A stretch of 64,000 nt of DNA from CPC320 sp002336405 (GTDB lineage: Bacteria; Pseudomonadota; Alphaproteobacteria; Rhodobacterales; Rhodobacteraceae), in NCBI GenBank assembly GCA_949372595.1, contig CASIAN010000008.1, positions 186,001 through 250,000 on the forward strand, in the 5' to 3' direction. The stretch's first letter is position 1; each line of letters starts with the position of its first letter. Shown in pieces: positions 8,761 to 18,466 of the stretch. Position numbers and translations under genes: made by a program. The notes under the pieces are model-generated. The model was not told where the DNA came from and made no database searches. It saw only the letters and a list, made by a program, of their open reading frames with translations.

Positions 8761-9368
8761 TGGAAGAGCTAATTTCTCTGGCCGTTAAGGCAATTTTTGT
8801 CGAAAACCTGGCACTGTCGTTCTTTCTTGGCATGTGTACTTTCATTGCGGTGTCCAAAAAGATTGCAACCGCCATCGGGTTGGGCATCTCGGTGATGGTG
8901 GTGCAACTGATCACCGTGCCGGCCAACAATCTGATCCTGACCTATCTTTTAAAGCCCGGTGCGTTGGCCTGGGCCGGATTTCCCGAGGTTGACCTGACTT
9001 TTCTTGGCCTTATCTCTTATATCGGGGTGATTGCCGCGATTGTGCAGGTTCTTGAAATGGTTCTCGATAAGTATTTTCCGCCACTTTACAATGCGCTGGG
9101 TATTTTCCTGCCGCTGATCACGGTCAACTGTGCGATTTTGGGTGGGTCACTGTTTATGGTGGAGCGCGATTACAATTTTGCAGAGGCCACCACATATGGC
9201 CTGTCATCGGGCTTTGGCTGGGCGCTGGCTATTACCGCTATGGCGGGCGTGCGCGAAAAACTAAAATATAGCGATATTCCGGACGGGCTTCAGGGTCTTG
9301 GTATTACCTTCATTACTGCAGGGTTAATGGCCATGGGCTTTATGTGCTTTTCTGGTGTGAAACTGTAA
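8760..9368 (+). CDS. nqrE: Na+-NQR subunit E
   Basis: A 202-residue integral membrane subunit, topologically inverted relative to NqrD. The conserved LGMCTF near the N-terminus and VNCAILGGSLF in the second half supply the cysteines that, with those of NqrD, bind the intramembrane Fe centre. The length is exactly that of the family. It begins at the last base of nqrD and is followed 13 bases later by nqrF with AAGGAG between them. Confidence 0.95.
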   Translation: MEELISLAVKAIFVENLALSFFLGMCTFIAVSKKIATAIGLGISVMVVQLITVPANNLILTYLLKPGALAWAGFPEVDLTFLGLISYIGVIAAIVQVLEMVLDKYFPPLYNALGIFLPLITVNCAILGGSLFMVERDYNFAEATTYGLSSGFGWALAITAMAGVREKLKYSDIPDGLQGLGITFITAGLMAMGFMCFSGVKL

Positions 9369-9381
9369 GGAGTTACATAGT

Positions 9382-10602
9382 ATGGAAACCTTCACGCTTG
9401 GTGTTGCGCTCTTCACATTAATTGTTATCTCACTGGTAACTTTTATTATTTTTGCGAAAAGCAAATTGGTTGCGACCGGTGATGTCAATATTACCATCAA
9501 TGGTGAGAAAACCATAACGGTGCCGGCGGGTGGCAAGTTGCTACAGACCTTGGCGGCAGAAAAACTCTTCGTACCTTCGGCGTGCGGCGGCGGCGGAACC
9601 TGTGCCCAGTGTCGGGTAAAAATCCACTCTGGTGGTGGGTCTATCCTGCCCACGGAAGAGGGGCATATCAACAAGCGTGAGGCGTCTTGTGGAGATCGCC
9701 TGTCGTGTCAGGTCGCGGTCAAACAGGATATGCAGATCGAAGTTCCCGAAGAGGTGTTTGGGGTGCAAAAATGGCGTTGCAAAGTGCGTAGCAACGACAA
9801 TGTTGCGACCTTTATTAAGGAGCTTGTTCTGGAGTTACCGGAAGGCGAAGACGTAAAATTCCGCGCTGGCGGCTATATTCAGATTGAGGCTCCGGCTTAT
9901 TCCCTGTCGTACAAAGATTTCGATGTGGATGAAGAGTACCACCCAGATTGGGACCGGTTTAAAATCTGGGATTTTACATCAGACGTGCCAGAAGCACTCG
10001 AGCGGGCCTATTCGATGGCCAATTATCCTGGTGAGAAGGGCATTGTGATGTTGAACGTACGGATCGCATCACCGCCCCCAGGATCGAGCGGGATCCCAGC
10101 TGGTAAAATGTCTTCTTATATTTTCAACCTCAAGGCTGGTGACGAGGTCACAATCTCTGGTCCGTTTGGCGAGTTCTTTGCCCGCGAAACCAAGAAAGAG
10201 ATGGTCTTTGTCGGCGGCGGGGCCGGTATGGCGCCAATGCGCAGCCACATTTTTGATCAGATGGACCGCTTGAACACTGATCGCAAAGTGACGTTTTGGT
10301 ACGGTGCGCGCTCTAAGCGTGAGATGTTTTACGTAGACGACTTCGATCGCCTGCAAGCGGGCAATGACAACTTTACGTGGCATGTTGCGCTTTCAGACTC
10401 GATGCCAGAAGATGAATGGACCGGCCATACCGGGTTTATTCATAACGTGTTGTTCGACGAATATTTGAAGAACCATCCGGCACCGGAGGATTGTGAATAT
10501 TACATGTGTGGCCCCCCCATTATGAACCAGTCCGTAATCAACATGTTGCTTGACCTTGGTGTCGACCGTGAGGACATCATGCTGGACGATTTCGGCGGCT
10601 AA
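9382..10602 (+). CDS. nqrF: Na+-NQR subunit F (NADH-oxidising flavoprotein)
   Basis: A 406-residue protein: membrane helix (about residues 5-25), a plant-type [2Fe-2S] domain with Cys68, Cys74, Cys77 and Cys109, an FAD-binding domain (RAYSMANYP) and a C-terminal NADH-binding domain (VFVGGGAGMAPMRS; YYMCGPPIMN). NADH enters the sodium pump here: electrons pass NADH, FAD, 2Fe-2S and on to the Fe of NqrD/E. All ligands are present. It is the last gene of the nqr operon and is followed at once by an intrinsic terminator. Confidence 0.96.
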   Translation: METFTLGVALFTLIVISLVTFIIFAKSKLVATGDVNITINGEKTITVPAGGKLLQTLAAEKLFVPSACGGGGTCAQCRVKIHSGGGSILPTEEGHINKREASCGDRLSCQVAVKQDMQIEVPEEVFGVQKWRCKVRSNDNVATFIKELVLELPEGEDVKFRAGGYIQIEAPAYSLSYKDFDVDEEYHPDWDRFKIWDFTSDVPEALERAYSMANYPGEKGIVMLNVRIASPPPGSSGIPAGKMSSYIFNLKAGDEVTISGPFGEFFARETKKEMVFVGGGAGMAPMRSHIFDQMDRLNTDRKVTFWYGARSKREMFYVDDFDRLQAGNDNFTWHVALSDSMPEDEWTGHTGFIHNVLFDEYLKNHPAPEDCEYYMCGPPIMNQSVINMLLDLGVDREDIMLDDFGG

Positions 10603-10624
10603 ATATTGCCCGTCCTTTGTTTGC

Positions 10625-10653
10625 AAAAGCCGCTCTCTAGGGGGCGGCTTTTT
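10625..10653 (+). terminator. Intrinsic terminator of the nqr operon
   Basis: AAAAGCCGC (10625-10633), a 10-base loop, then GCGGCTTTT (10644-10652) running into a T tract: a 9-bp stem 23 bases after the nqrF stop. It separates nqr transcription from the nuo operon. Confidence 0.88.
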
Positions 10654-11117
10654 GTTGCAAAAGCCCACTGCTGAAAAGCATGAGCTTGCTGCGGGTTCTA
10701 CTGCGTTTCTGCTGTCGGTCACTTTGCTTTAAACACGCATCAAAAGGGGTACTTGCTGTCACTAATCTAGGTTTGAAACGGCTATATATCAGGCGGATTC
10801 GGGCTGGAGAAAACCACAAAATATCATTATGTCCTTGTCTAATTGACTCGCCAACCGTTGTTCAAATGCCGCAATTTCATCTGGAAACAAATTTTTCTAA
10901 CCGCCAATATTATTTTCATAAGGTACGGAAAATCAACCATTCATTGTGAAAACTGATCTAGTTTAGTGTGATTAGCCGCATCGATTGAAGGCGCTATATT
11001 CTGCTTTGTTCGGGTTTTTCCGCTTGGTCTGGTTGACCATGTGTCGTGGCCCGACTAGCTTGCCGTGACCATGACAGCAATCTGAATGTGCTCTACGGCA
11101 TATGAAAGGAGCCACCC
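10654..11117. other. Gap of 464 bases upstream of nuoA
   Basis: No convincing gene: the longest open frame (plus strand, from 10680) has no ribosome-binding site and no protein-like composition. The stretch is AT-richer than its surroundings. It should hold the promoter(s) of the 18-kb nuo operon. TATATT at 10995-11000 and TTGACC at 11033-11038 are possible promoter elements, but neither has a good partner box at the right distance, so I do not call a promoter. Confidence 0.5.
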
Positions 11118-11483
11118 GTGGATGATTTATTAAGGGAATATCTTCCCATCTTGATGTTTATAGCGGTTGCTGTAGGCCTTGGTGTACTTTTGATATTGGC
11201 CGCCTTTATTCTGGCGGTTCGTCACCCCGATCCTGAAAAATTATCGGCATATGAATGTGGGTTCAATGCCTTTGATGACGCACGCATGAAGTTTGATGTG
11301 CGGTTCTATCTGGTGGCTATTCTTTTTATCATATTTGACCTCGAAATAGCATTTTTATTCCCTTGGGCAGTGGCCCTCAGAGATATCAGCATGCTGGGCT
11401 TTTGGTCGATGATTGTTTTCTTGGCAGTACTGACCATCGGGTTCGCCTATGAGTGGAAAAAAGGGGCTTTGGAATGGGAGTGA
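11118..11483 (+). CDS. nuoA: NADH-quinone oxidoreductase subunit A (complex I)
   Basis: A 121-residue membrane subunit with three hydrophobic helices. It has the family segment SAYECGFNAFDDAR, containing the loop cysteine, and FDLEIAFLFPWA. Starts with GTG at 11118, with AAAGGAG 7 bases before it. First gene of a complete nuoABCDEFGHIJKLMN operon; the next gene overlaps its end. Confidence 0.96.
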   Translation: MDDLLREYLPILMFIAVAVGLGVLLILAAFILAVRHPDPEKLSAYECGFNAFDDARMKFDVRFYLVAILFIIFDLEIAFLFPWAVALRDISMLGFWSMIVFLAVLTIGFAYEWKKGALEWE

Positions 11484-12022
11484 TGACCGGGGACGCGAAA
11501 ACCGTGGCTAGTAAGGCTGGCGCAGATATGGATGTGTCAGCTCGGGCACTGAACAGCCAGTTACAGGATAAGGGCTTTTTGCTGACCTCTGCCGAAGATC
11601 TTGTCAACTGGGCGCGCGCTGGCAGCTTGCATTGGATGACGTTTGGTTTGGCCTGCTGCGCAGTGGAAATGATGCATACTTCGATGCCACGCTATGATGC
11701 CGAACGGTTTGGCATTGCGCCGCGTGCCAGCCCGCGCCAGTCCGATGTGATGATTGTGGCGGGTACACTGACCAATAAAATGGCGCCGGCCCTGCGCAAG
11801 GTCTATGATCAAATGCCAGAGCCACGCTATGTGATTTCAATGGGATCGTGTGCCAACGGGGGCGGATATTATCATTACAGCTATTCGGTTGTGCGGGGGT
11901 GTGACCGGATTGTTCCGGTGGATATTTATGTGCCCGGCTGCCCGCCAACGGCCGAGGCGCTTCTGTACGGGATTTTGGCCCTACAGCGCAAAATTCGACG
12001 TACGGGGACAATTGCAAGATGA
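11474..12022 (+). CDS. nuoB: NADH-quinone oxidoreductase subunit B
   Basis: About 182 residues. Contains the tetranuclear N2 cluster ligands in FGLACCAVEMM, GSCANGGG and VPGCPPTAEAL, so the final Fe-S centre before quinone is intact. I start at the ATG at 11474 (AAGGGG 7 bases upstream), inside the end of nuoA; the ATG at 11483, overlapping the nuoA stop by one base, is an alternative that loses three residues. Ends with an ATGA overlap with nuoC. Confidence 0.95.
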   Translation: MGVMTGDAKTVASKAGADMDVSARALNSQLQDKGFLLTSAEDLVNWARAGSLHWMTFGLACCAVEMMHTSMPRYDAERFGIAPRASPRQSDVMIVAGTLTNKMAPALRKVYDQMPEPRYVISMGSCANGGGYYHYSYSVVRGCDRIVPVDIYVPGCPPTAEALLYGILALQRKIRRTGTIAR

Positions 12023-12627
12023 CCGAAGCGCTGACCGAATTGGGCGATCGGATCGCGCTGAAACGCAGTGATTGTGTCTTGTCATGGTCGATCAGTCACG
12101 GCGAGTTATCAATTGAAGTGGCCCCTGCACATCTTTTGTCCTTGGTCGAATATCTCAAGCTTGATGTAGATTGTAAATTTACCACCTTGGTGGATATTAC
12201 TGCAGTGGATTACCCTGAGCGGATCAAGCGCTTTGATGTGGTTTATCATTTTCTGTCGATGTACCAAAATCATCGGCTTAGATTACATGTGGCGCGGCGC
12301 GAACATGAGATGTTGCCGTCCATTGTGTCGCTGCACCCTTGTGCCAATTGGTTCGAGCGCGAAGTGTTTGATATGTTTGGCCTGCTGTTTTCGGGCCATC
12401 CCGATTTGCGCCGCCTGCTGACTGATTACGGTTTTCGCGGCCATCCTCTCCGTAAGGATTTTCCCACCACTGGCTATACCGAGGTGCGCTATGATGAGGC
12501 GCAAAAACGGGTGGTCTATGAGCCCGTATCACTGGTGCAGGAATACCGCCAGTTTGATTTCATGAGCCCTTGGGAAGGGGCTGACTACATTCTTCCTGGG
12601 GATGAAAAACAGGAGGACGCGCCATGA
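12019..12627 (+). CDS. nuoC: NADH-quinone oxidoreductase subunit C
   Basis: A 202-residue peripheral subunit (30-kDa type) with the signature EREVFDMFGL and the following GHPDLRRLLTDYGF and HPLRKDFP. Separate from nuoD, as in alphaproteobacteria and mitochondria, not fused as in E. coli. Overlaps nuoB and nuoD by four bases each. Confidence 0.96.
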   Translation: MTEALTELGDRIALKRSDCVLSWSISHGELSIEVAPAHLLSLVEYLKLDVDCKFTTLVDITAVDYPERIKRFDVVYHFLSMYQNHRLRLHVARREHEMLPSIVSLHPCANWFEREVFDMFGLLFSGHPDLRRLLTDYGFRGHPLRKDFPTTGYTEVRYDEAQKRVVYEPVSLVQEYRQFDFMSPWEGADYILPGDEKQEDAP

Positions 12628-13841
12628 TGGATGGTTCAAAAGGATTTTCTGATGCTCTGACTGGCGAACAGAAAATTCGCAATTTCAATATTAATTTTGG
12701 CCCTCAGCACCCGGCGGCCCACGGAGTGTTGCGTCTCGTGCTTGAGTTGGACGGTGAGATCGTTGAGCGCTGCGATCCACATATCGGGCTGCTGCACCGT
12801 GGCACCGAAAAGCTGATGGAAAGCCGCACCTATCTGCAAAACCTGCCCTATCTGGACCGGCTCGATTATGTAGCACCGATGAACCAAGAACATGCGTGGT
12901 GTCTGGCGATTGAAAGGCTTTGCGGTATCGAAGTGCCCCGCCGTGCGTCGCTGATCCGGGTTCTGTATTGTGAGATTGGGCGGATTCTGAGCCATTTGCT
13001 GAACGTGACAACGCAGGCGATGGATGTGGGGGCGTTGACGCCGCCACTGTGGGGATTTGAAGAACGTGAAAAACTCATGGTTTTTTACGAGAGAGCCAGC
13101 GGCGCCAGGTTACACGCAGCCTATTTCCGTCCGGGCGGGGTGCACCAAGACCTGCCGGATGACCTTTTGGATGACATCGAAACATGGGCACAAACATTTC
13201 CCCAAGTGATGGCTGATATCGATGGGTTGCTGACAGAAAACCGTATTTTTAAGCAGCGTAATTGTGATATTGGTGTGGTGACCGAAGAGGATATCCAGCA
13301 ATGGGGCTTTTCTGGTGTAATGGTGCGAGGCTCTGGGTTGGCGTGGGATTTGCGGCGTGCGCAACCCTATGAATGCTATAACGAATTCACCTTTCAGATC
13401 CCCGTTGGCAAGAACGGTGACTGCTATGACCGCTATCTTGTCCGGATGGAAGAGATGCGGCAGTCGTTAGGTATTATGCTACAGGCCATTGAAAAATTGC
13501 GCAATTGCCCCGGGGATGTGATGGCCCGCGGTAAACATTCGCCACCCAAACGAAACGATATGAAACGCGATATGGAAAGCCTTATCCATCATTTCAAACT
13601 CTATACCGAAGGGTTTCATGTGCCTGCTGGCGAAGTTTATGCCGCTGTCGAGGCGCCAAAAGGCGAGTTTGGTGTCTATCTGGTGGCCGATGGAAGCAAC
13701 ACGCCGTACCGCGCCAAGCTGCGCGCCCCTGGATTTTTGCATCTGCAGGCGATGGATTACCTCGCCAAAGGGCATCAATTGGCCGATGTGGCTGCAATTA
13801 TTGGCACGATGGATGTCGTATTTGGAGAGATTGACCGCTAA
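12624..13841 (+). CDS. nuoD: NADH-quinone oxidoreductase subunit D
   Basis: A 405-residue 49-kDa-type subunit that forms the quinone pocket with NuoB. Shows the family start NINFGPQHPAAHGVLR, HIGLLHRGTEKLME, and the C-terminal DVVFGEIDR. Two adjacent ATGs (12624, 12627) are both usable. The stop overlaps the nuoE start (TAATG). Confidence 0.96.
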   Translation: MMDGSKGFSDALTGEQKIRNFNINFGPQHPAAHGVLRLVLELDGEIVERCDPHIGLLHRGTEKLMESRTYLQNLPYLDRLDYVAPMNQEHAWCLAIERLCGIEVPRRASLIRVLYCEIGRILSHLLNVTTQAMDVGALTPPLWGFEEREKLMVFYERASGARLHAAYFRPGGVHQDLPDDLLDDIETWAQTFPQVMADIDGLLTENRIFKQRNCDIGVVTEEDIQQWGFSGVMVRGSGLAWDLRRAQPYECYNEFTFQIPVGKNGDCYDRYLVRMEEMRQSLGIMLQAIEKLRNCPGDVMARGKHSPPKRNDMKRDMESLIHHFKLYTEGFHVPAGEVYAAVEAPKGEFGVYLVADGSNTPYRAKLRAPGFLHLQAMDYLAKGHQLADVAAIIGTMDVVFGEIDR

Positions 13842-14842
13842 TGCTTCGACGCCTTCATCCACAACAACCGCTTTGCTTTTCCTTTACTGCCGCCAATCAG
13901 GCATGGGCGGAAGCGCAGATGACAAAATTTCCCGAGGGCCGTCAGGCATCGGCGATTATCCCTCTTTTATGGCGGGCCCAAGAACAAGAGGGTTGGCTGA
14001 CGCGTCCAGCGATTGAGCGGGTCGCAGAGATGTTGGACATGGCCTATATGCGGGCGCTGGAAGTAGCCAGTTTTTATTTTATGTTTCAATTACAACCGGT
14101 TGGCAGTATGGCGCATTTTCAGATTTGTGGCACCACGACCTGTATGATTTGCGGTGCCGAAGATCTGGTGGCGGTGTGCCGCGAAAAAATTGCGGCAAAA
14201 CCCCACGAAATATCGCCTGATGGCAAGTTCAGCTGGGAAGAAGTGGAATGTCTTGGCGCTTGTGCCAATGCGCCGATGGCGCAGGTTGGCAAAGATTATT
14301 ATGAAGATTTGACCGCGGCCCGACTGGGCGAGATCATTGATGAAATAGCGGCGGGTCAAATTCCAGAGCCGGGGCCACAAAACGGGCGGTTTGCCGCTGA
14401 ACCTCTGGCGGGTTTGACGTCATTGACCGCACATGCGGTGGGCCGTGAAGCGTTGAATGCCAGTGTCGGTCTGGCCAGCGTACAGGGCGATACGCTCAAG
14501 CGTATTGATGGATCTGAGCTGCCGCTAACCACGCCTTGGTTGATATCTGCTTCTCAAATGCCTGCGTCAAATCCAGCAGCCACTATGGGCCCTGCCTCGT
14601 TGGCCAAGGCCCGAGATGGTGGGCCGGATAAATTAACCAAGGTCAAAGGCATTGGCCCCAAGCTGCAGGAGCTGTTGTTCTCAATGGGATTTTTCCATTT
14701 TGATCAAATTGCGTCTTGGGATGCGTCACAAGTCGCATGGGTAGATGAGAACCTTGATGGCTTTAAAGGGCGTGCCAGCCGCGATGATTGGGTGGCACAA
14801 GCTTGCAGCTTAAGCGGGTTAAACGTAGGCGGTGTGGAATAA
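13841..14842 (+). CDS. nuoE: NADH-quinone oxidoreductase subunit E with C-terminal helix-hairpin-helix extension
   Basis: 333 residues, about twice a minimal 24-kDa subunit. Residues about 25-190 are the thioredoxin-like [2Fe-2S] domain with ligands in CGTTTCM and CLGAC (cluster N1a). The rest is a low-complexity linker followed by a helix-hairpin-helix-like domain (LTKVKGIGPKLQELLFSMGF, then DQIASWDASQVAWVDE). This long form is known from Rhodobacterales; what the tail does is not established. Overlaps nuoD by one base. Confidence 0.93.
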   Translation: MLRRLHPQQPLCFSFTAANQAWAEAQMTKFPEGRQASAIIPLLWRAQEQEGWLTRPAIERVAEMLDMAYMRALEVASFYFMFQLQPVGSMAHFQICGTTTCMICGAEDLVAVCREKIAAKPHEISPDGKFSWEEVECLGACANAPMAQVGKDYYEDLTAARLGEIIDEIAAGQIPEPGPQNGRFAAEPLAGLTSLTAHAVGREALNASVGLASVQGDTLKRIDGSELPLTTPWLISASQMPASNPAATMGPASLAKARDGGPDKLTKVKGIGPKLQELLFSMGFFHFDQIASWDASQVAWVDENLDGFKGRASRDDWVAQACSLSGLNVGGVE

Positions 14843-14902
14843 GACGGGATAATGCGTGCGGTGGTTTTGGACCTGACCGCCCCGAAGTGAGGCAAGACAA
14901 AG

Positions 14903-15127
14903 ATGGACGAAGAACAAGATCGTAAAATAGCCCGTCAGGGGCGCGTTGTATCGTTGGTGATCGCGGGCGCTATGATGTTCTGGATTGCAATGCAATGGCT
15001 GGGCCCGGAAATCGGCTTGACCACGCGGTATGCTGTGTTGATTGATCTGGGCGTTTTAGCGGCGTTTTTCTGGGCGCTCTTGGTCTCGTTTCAGATGTGG
15101 CGCAAGCGCCAAACAGATGATGGATAA
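14903..15127 (+). CDS. DUF5337 small membrane protein in the nuo operon
   Basis: A 74-residue protein with two transmembrane helices (VVSLVIAGAMMFWIAMQWL and YAVLIDLGVLAAFFWALLV), a charged N-terminus (MDEEQDRKIARQG) and a basic end (MWRKRQTDDG). I recognise it as the DUF5337 type found between nuoE and nuoF in Rhodobacterales. It lies 60 bases after nuoE and 14 before nuoF on the same strand, so it is co-transcribed. A role as an accessory subunit or assembly factor of complex I is inference only. Confidence 0.8.
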   Translation: MDEEQDRKIARQGRVVSLVIAGAMMFWIAMQWLGPEIGLTTRYAVLIDLGVLAAFFWALLVSFQMWRKRQTDDG

Positions 15128-15141
15128 AGGGTGAAGTAACC

Positions 15142-16437
15142 ATGCTGCAGGATCAAGATCGGATCTTTACCAATATTTACGGTATGAACGACCGCAGTTT
15201 GCGCGGTGCACAACAACGCGGCCATTGGGACGGCACCGCGAAATTGTTGCAAAACGGCCGTGACTGGATAATCGACGAAATGAAGGCTTCGGGGCTGCGC
15301 GGGCGTGGCGGGGCCGGGTTTCCAACCGGATTGAAATGGTCGTTTATGCCTAAAGAAAGCGACGGCCGCCCTGCTTACCTGGTGATCAATGCAGACGAGT
15401 CCGAGCCCGGGACCTGTAAAGATCGCGAGATCATGCGCCACGATCCTCATACGTTGATTGAGGGTTGTTTGATTGCCAGCTACGCAATGAATTCCCACGC
15501 CTGTTATATTTATATTCGCGGCGAATATATCCGAGAGCGCGAGGCGCTGCAGATCGCCATAGACGAGGCTTATGATGCGGGCCTGCTTGGGGCGAATGCC
15601 GCCGGGTCAGGCTGGGACTTTGATCTTTATCTGCACCATGGCGCAGGGGCCTACATTTGTGGCGAGGAAACAGCTCTTTTAGAAAGCCTCGAGGGTAAGA
15701 AGGGCATGCCGCGGATGAAGCCGCCTTTCCCAGCGGGTGCTGGGCTGTACGGGTGCCCAACCACTGTGAACAATGTCGAATCGATTGCGGTTGTACCGAC
15801 CATTCTGCGCCGTGGGTCTGAGTGGTTTTCAAGCTTTGGGCGGCCCAATAATGCCGGCACTAAATTGTTTGCGATCTCGGGTCACGTGAACAATCCTTGT
15901 GTTGTTGAAGAGGCGATGTCACTGTCGTTTGAAGAATTGATAGACCGTCATTGTGGCGGTATCCGTGGTGGCTGGAGCAATCTTAAGGCCGTCATACCGG
16001 GGGGCGCTTCGGTACCTTGCCTGCCAGCGCCCGTGGCAAAAGAGGCGATTATGGATTTCGACTGGCTGCGTGAGCAGCGGTCGGGTTTGGGAACTGCAGC
16101 TGTGATTGTGATGGATCAGTCGACGGATGTGATCAAGGCCATCTGGCGCTTGTCTAAATTTTACAAGCACGAAAGTTGCGGGCAGTGCACGCCGTGCCGC
16201 GAGGGCACTGGCTGGATGATGCGGGTGATGGAACGTTTGGTCACTGGCGAGGCCGAACCCCATGAGATCGACATGCTGCTGGATGTCACCAAACAAGTCG
16301 AGGGGCACACAATTTGTGCGCTTGGCGATGCGGCTGCTTGGCCCATTCAAGGGCTCATCCGGCATTTCCGCGACGAGATCGAAGACCGGATCAAACATAA
16401 GCGCGCGGGCCGGGCCCGTGCCGTGGCGGCGGAGTGA
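15142..16437 (+). CDS. nuoF: NADH-quinone oxidoreductase subunit F (NADH/FMN subunit)
   Basis: 431 residues. NADH-binding GRGGAGFPTGLKWSFMP, FMN-binding GAGAYICGEETALLESLEG and the N3 [4Fe-4S] ligands ESCGQCTPCREG plus the later HTICALGDAA are all present. It oxidises NADH and passes electrons to NuoE and NuoG. Start at 15142 follows AAGGGTGAAG. Stop is one base before nuoG. Confidence 0.96.
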   Translation: MLQDQDRIFTNIYGMNDRSLRGAQQRGHWDGTAKLLQNGRDWIIDEMKASGLRGRGGAGFPTGLKWSFMPKESDGRPAYLVINADESEPGTCKDREIMRHDPHTLIEGCLIASYAMNSHACYIYIRGEYIREREALQIAIDEAYDAGLLGANAAGSGWDFDLYLHHGAGAYICGEETALLESLEGKKGMPRMKPPFPAGAGLYGCPTTVNNVESIAVVPTILRRGSEWFSSFGRPNNAGTKLFAISGHVNNPCVVEEAMSLSFEELIDRHCGGIRGGWSNLKAVIPGGASVPCLPAPVAKEAIMDFDWLREQRSGLGTAAVIVMDQSTDVIKAIWRLSKFYKHESCGQCTPCREGTGWMMRVMERLVTGEAEPHEIDMLLDVTKQVEGHTICALGDAAAWPIQGLIRHFRDEIEDRIKHKRAGRARAVAAE

Positions 16438-16438
16438 T

Positions 16439-18466
16439 ATGACAGCGATGACAAATCTACGCAAAATCATTATCGATGGCGCCGAGGTCGAGGTGGACAG
16501 CGCGATGACGCTTATTCAGGCCTGCGAAGTTGCGGGCATAGAAGTGCCGCGGTTTTGTTATCACGAACGCCTGTCAATTGCCGGCAATTGCCGGATGTGT
16601 CTGGTCGAGGTGGTGGGCGGACCGCCAAAACCGGCAGCGTCTTGCGCGATGCAGGTGCGCGATTTGCGCCCCGGCCCCGAGGGGGCGCCGCCCGTGATCA
16701 AGACCAACAGCCCGATGGTTAAAAAAGCCCGCGAAGGTGTGATGGAATTTTTACTGATCAACCATCCGCTTGATTGCCCGATCTGCGATCAGGGTGGTGA
16801 ATGTGACTTGCAGGATCAGGCGATGGCGTATGGCGTTGATTTCAGCCGCTTTCGCGAACCCAAACGTGCCACTGATGATTTGGACTTAGGGCCGCTGGTT
16901 GAAACCCATATGACGCGGTGTATCTCCTGCACCCGCTGCGTGCGCTTCACCACTGAGGTGGCCGGCATCAGCCAGATGGGCCAGACCGGGCGCGGCGAAG
17001 ATGCTGAGATTACGTCTTATCTTGGCGAAACATTGGACAGCAATCTGCAGGGAAATATTATTGATCTGTGCCCGGTTGGGGCGCTGACGTCAAAGCCATA
17101 TGCCTTTACCGCGCGGCCATGGGAGCTGACTAAAACCGAGACCATCGATGTGATGGATGCGCTGGGATCGAACATCCGTGTCGATACCAAAGGCCGCGAA
17201 GTGATGCGGATTCTGCCGCGCAATCATGATGGGGTAAACGAGGAATGGATCTCGGATAAAACCCGTTTCATCTGGGATGGTCTGCGCCGTCAGAGGCTTG
17301 ATACGCCCTATATTCGTGAAAATGGAAAGCTGCGTAAAGCCACTTGGCCTGAGGCGCTCACCGCGGCAGCAACTGCAATGAAGGGTAAAAAAGTGATTGG
17401 TCTTGTGGGCGATCTGGTTCCGGTGGAACCCGCTTTTGCGCTCAAGCAGTTTATCGAGGCGCAAGGCGGATCGGTTGAATGCCGGACTGACGGGGCTAAG
17501 TTGCCACCAAATAACCGCTCGGCCTATGTTGGTACCGCGACGATTGATGATATAGATGCGGCCAAGTTTATCCAGCTTATCGGCACCAACCCGCGCCTTG
17601 AGGCCCCGGTTTTAAATGCGCGGATTCGCAAAGCGTGGCTGATGGGTGCGCAGATCGGGCTGGTCGGAGAGGCCGCCGACCTCACCTATGACTATGCGCA
17701 TGCGGGCACCGACCGCGCCGCCCTGCAGAGCCTTGTCGGAAAAGACTATGGGGCTGTAAAGGATGCAGCATCCTTGGTGATCGTGGGGCAGGGTGTGCTC
17801 TGCACACCGGATGGATTAGAAGTTTTAGCGCAGGCGATGAAACTGGCCGAGGACACAGGATCGAAATTCATGGTGCTGCACACGGCTGCCGCTCGTGTCG
17901 GTGCAATGGATGTGGGTGCGGTGACCGAGGGCGGGATAGACGCAGCACTGGACGGTGCAGATGTGGTGTATAATCTGGGTGCCGATGAAATGGATATCGC
18001 GCTTGGTCCGTTTGTGATTTATCAAGGCAGCCATGGCGACCGGGGCGCACACCGCGCTGATATTATCCTGCCGGGGGCCGCATATACCGAAGAATCTGGT
18101 TTGTTCGTCAACACCGAAGGCCGGCCGCAACTGGCGCTAAGGGCTGGCTTTGCACCGGGCGAGGCCAAAGAAAACTGGGCTATTTTAAGGGCCTTATCGG
18201 CTGAAACTGGCACGACTTTGCCGTATGACACGCTTGCGGCATTGCGCCGGCAGCTGATCGCTGAGGTGCCACATCTGGGTCAGGTTGATCAGGTCCCCAA
18301 AAATTCCTGGATGCCGCTGGCTTTGTCACAACTCTCAGACGGGGTGCTGCGCAATGCTCTTGGCGATTTTTACATGACCAATCCGCTTGCCCGTGCCAGT
18401 TTGGTGATGGCAGAACTGTCGGCTGCTGCCAAAGCGCGGCTTGTGCAAGACGTGGCCGCGGAATGA
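16439..18466 (+). CDS. nuoG: NADH-quinone oxidoreductase subunit G
   Basis: About 675 residues. The N-terminal [2Fe-2S] domain has CYHERLSIAGNCRMC, followed by the His/Cys motif for N5 (HPLDCPICDQGGECDLQ) and the 4Fe-4S ligands CISCTRC with NIIDLCPVGALTSK. The remainder is a molybdopterin-oxidoreductase-like domain with no cofactor role expected. The frame is open back to 16262 inside nuoF, but the ATG at 16439 has GGAG just upstream and gives the standard N-terminus. Confidence 0.95.
   Translation: MTAMTNLRKIIIDGAEVEVDSAMTLIQACEVAGIEVPRFCYHERLSIAGNCRMCLVEVVGGPPKPAASCAMQVRDLRPGPEGAPPVIKTNSPMVKKAREGVMEFLLINHPLDCPICDQGGECDLQDQAMAYGVDFSRFREPKRATDDLDLGPLVETHMTRCISCTRCVRFTTEVAGISQMGQTGRGEDAEITSYLGETLDSNLQGNIIDLCPVGALTSKPYAFTARPWELTKTETIDVMDALGSNIRVDTKGREVMRILPRNHDGVNEEWISDKTRFIWDGLRRQRLDTPYIRENGKLRKATWPEALTAAATAMKGKKVIGLVGDLVPVEPAFALKQFIEAQGGSVECRTDGAKLPPNNRSAYVGTATIDDIDAAKFIQLIGTNPRLEAPVLNARIRKAWLMGAQIGLVGEAADLTYDYAHAGTDRAALQSLVGKDYGAVKDAASLVIVGQGVLCTPDGLEVLAQAMKLAEDTGSKFMVLHTAAARVGAMDVGAVTEGGIDAALDGADVVYNLGADEMDIALGPFVIYQGSHGDRGAHRADIILPGAAYTEESGLFVNTEGRPQLALRAGFAPGEAKENWAILRALSAETGTTLPYDTLAALRRQLIAEVPHLGQVDQVPKNSWMPLALSQLSDGVLRNALGDFYMTNPLARASLVMAELSAAAKARLVQDVAAE

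Noticed and set aside
4670..10602. RNF complex instead of NQR
   Set aside because: NqrA is present, NqrF has the 2Fe-2S plus FAD/NADH architecture, and no RnfB or RnfC ferredoxin-type subunits are seen.
10680..10949. 89-codon frame between nqrF and nuoA
   Set aside because: No Shine-Dalgarno, odd composition rich in Cys, Arg and Leu, no recognisable family.
14852..14890. 12-codon frame between nuoE and the DUF5337 gene
   Set aside because: Too short and not coupled to either neighbour.
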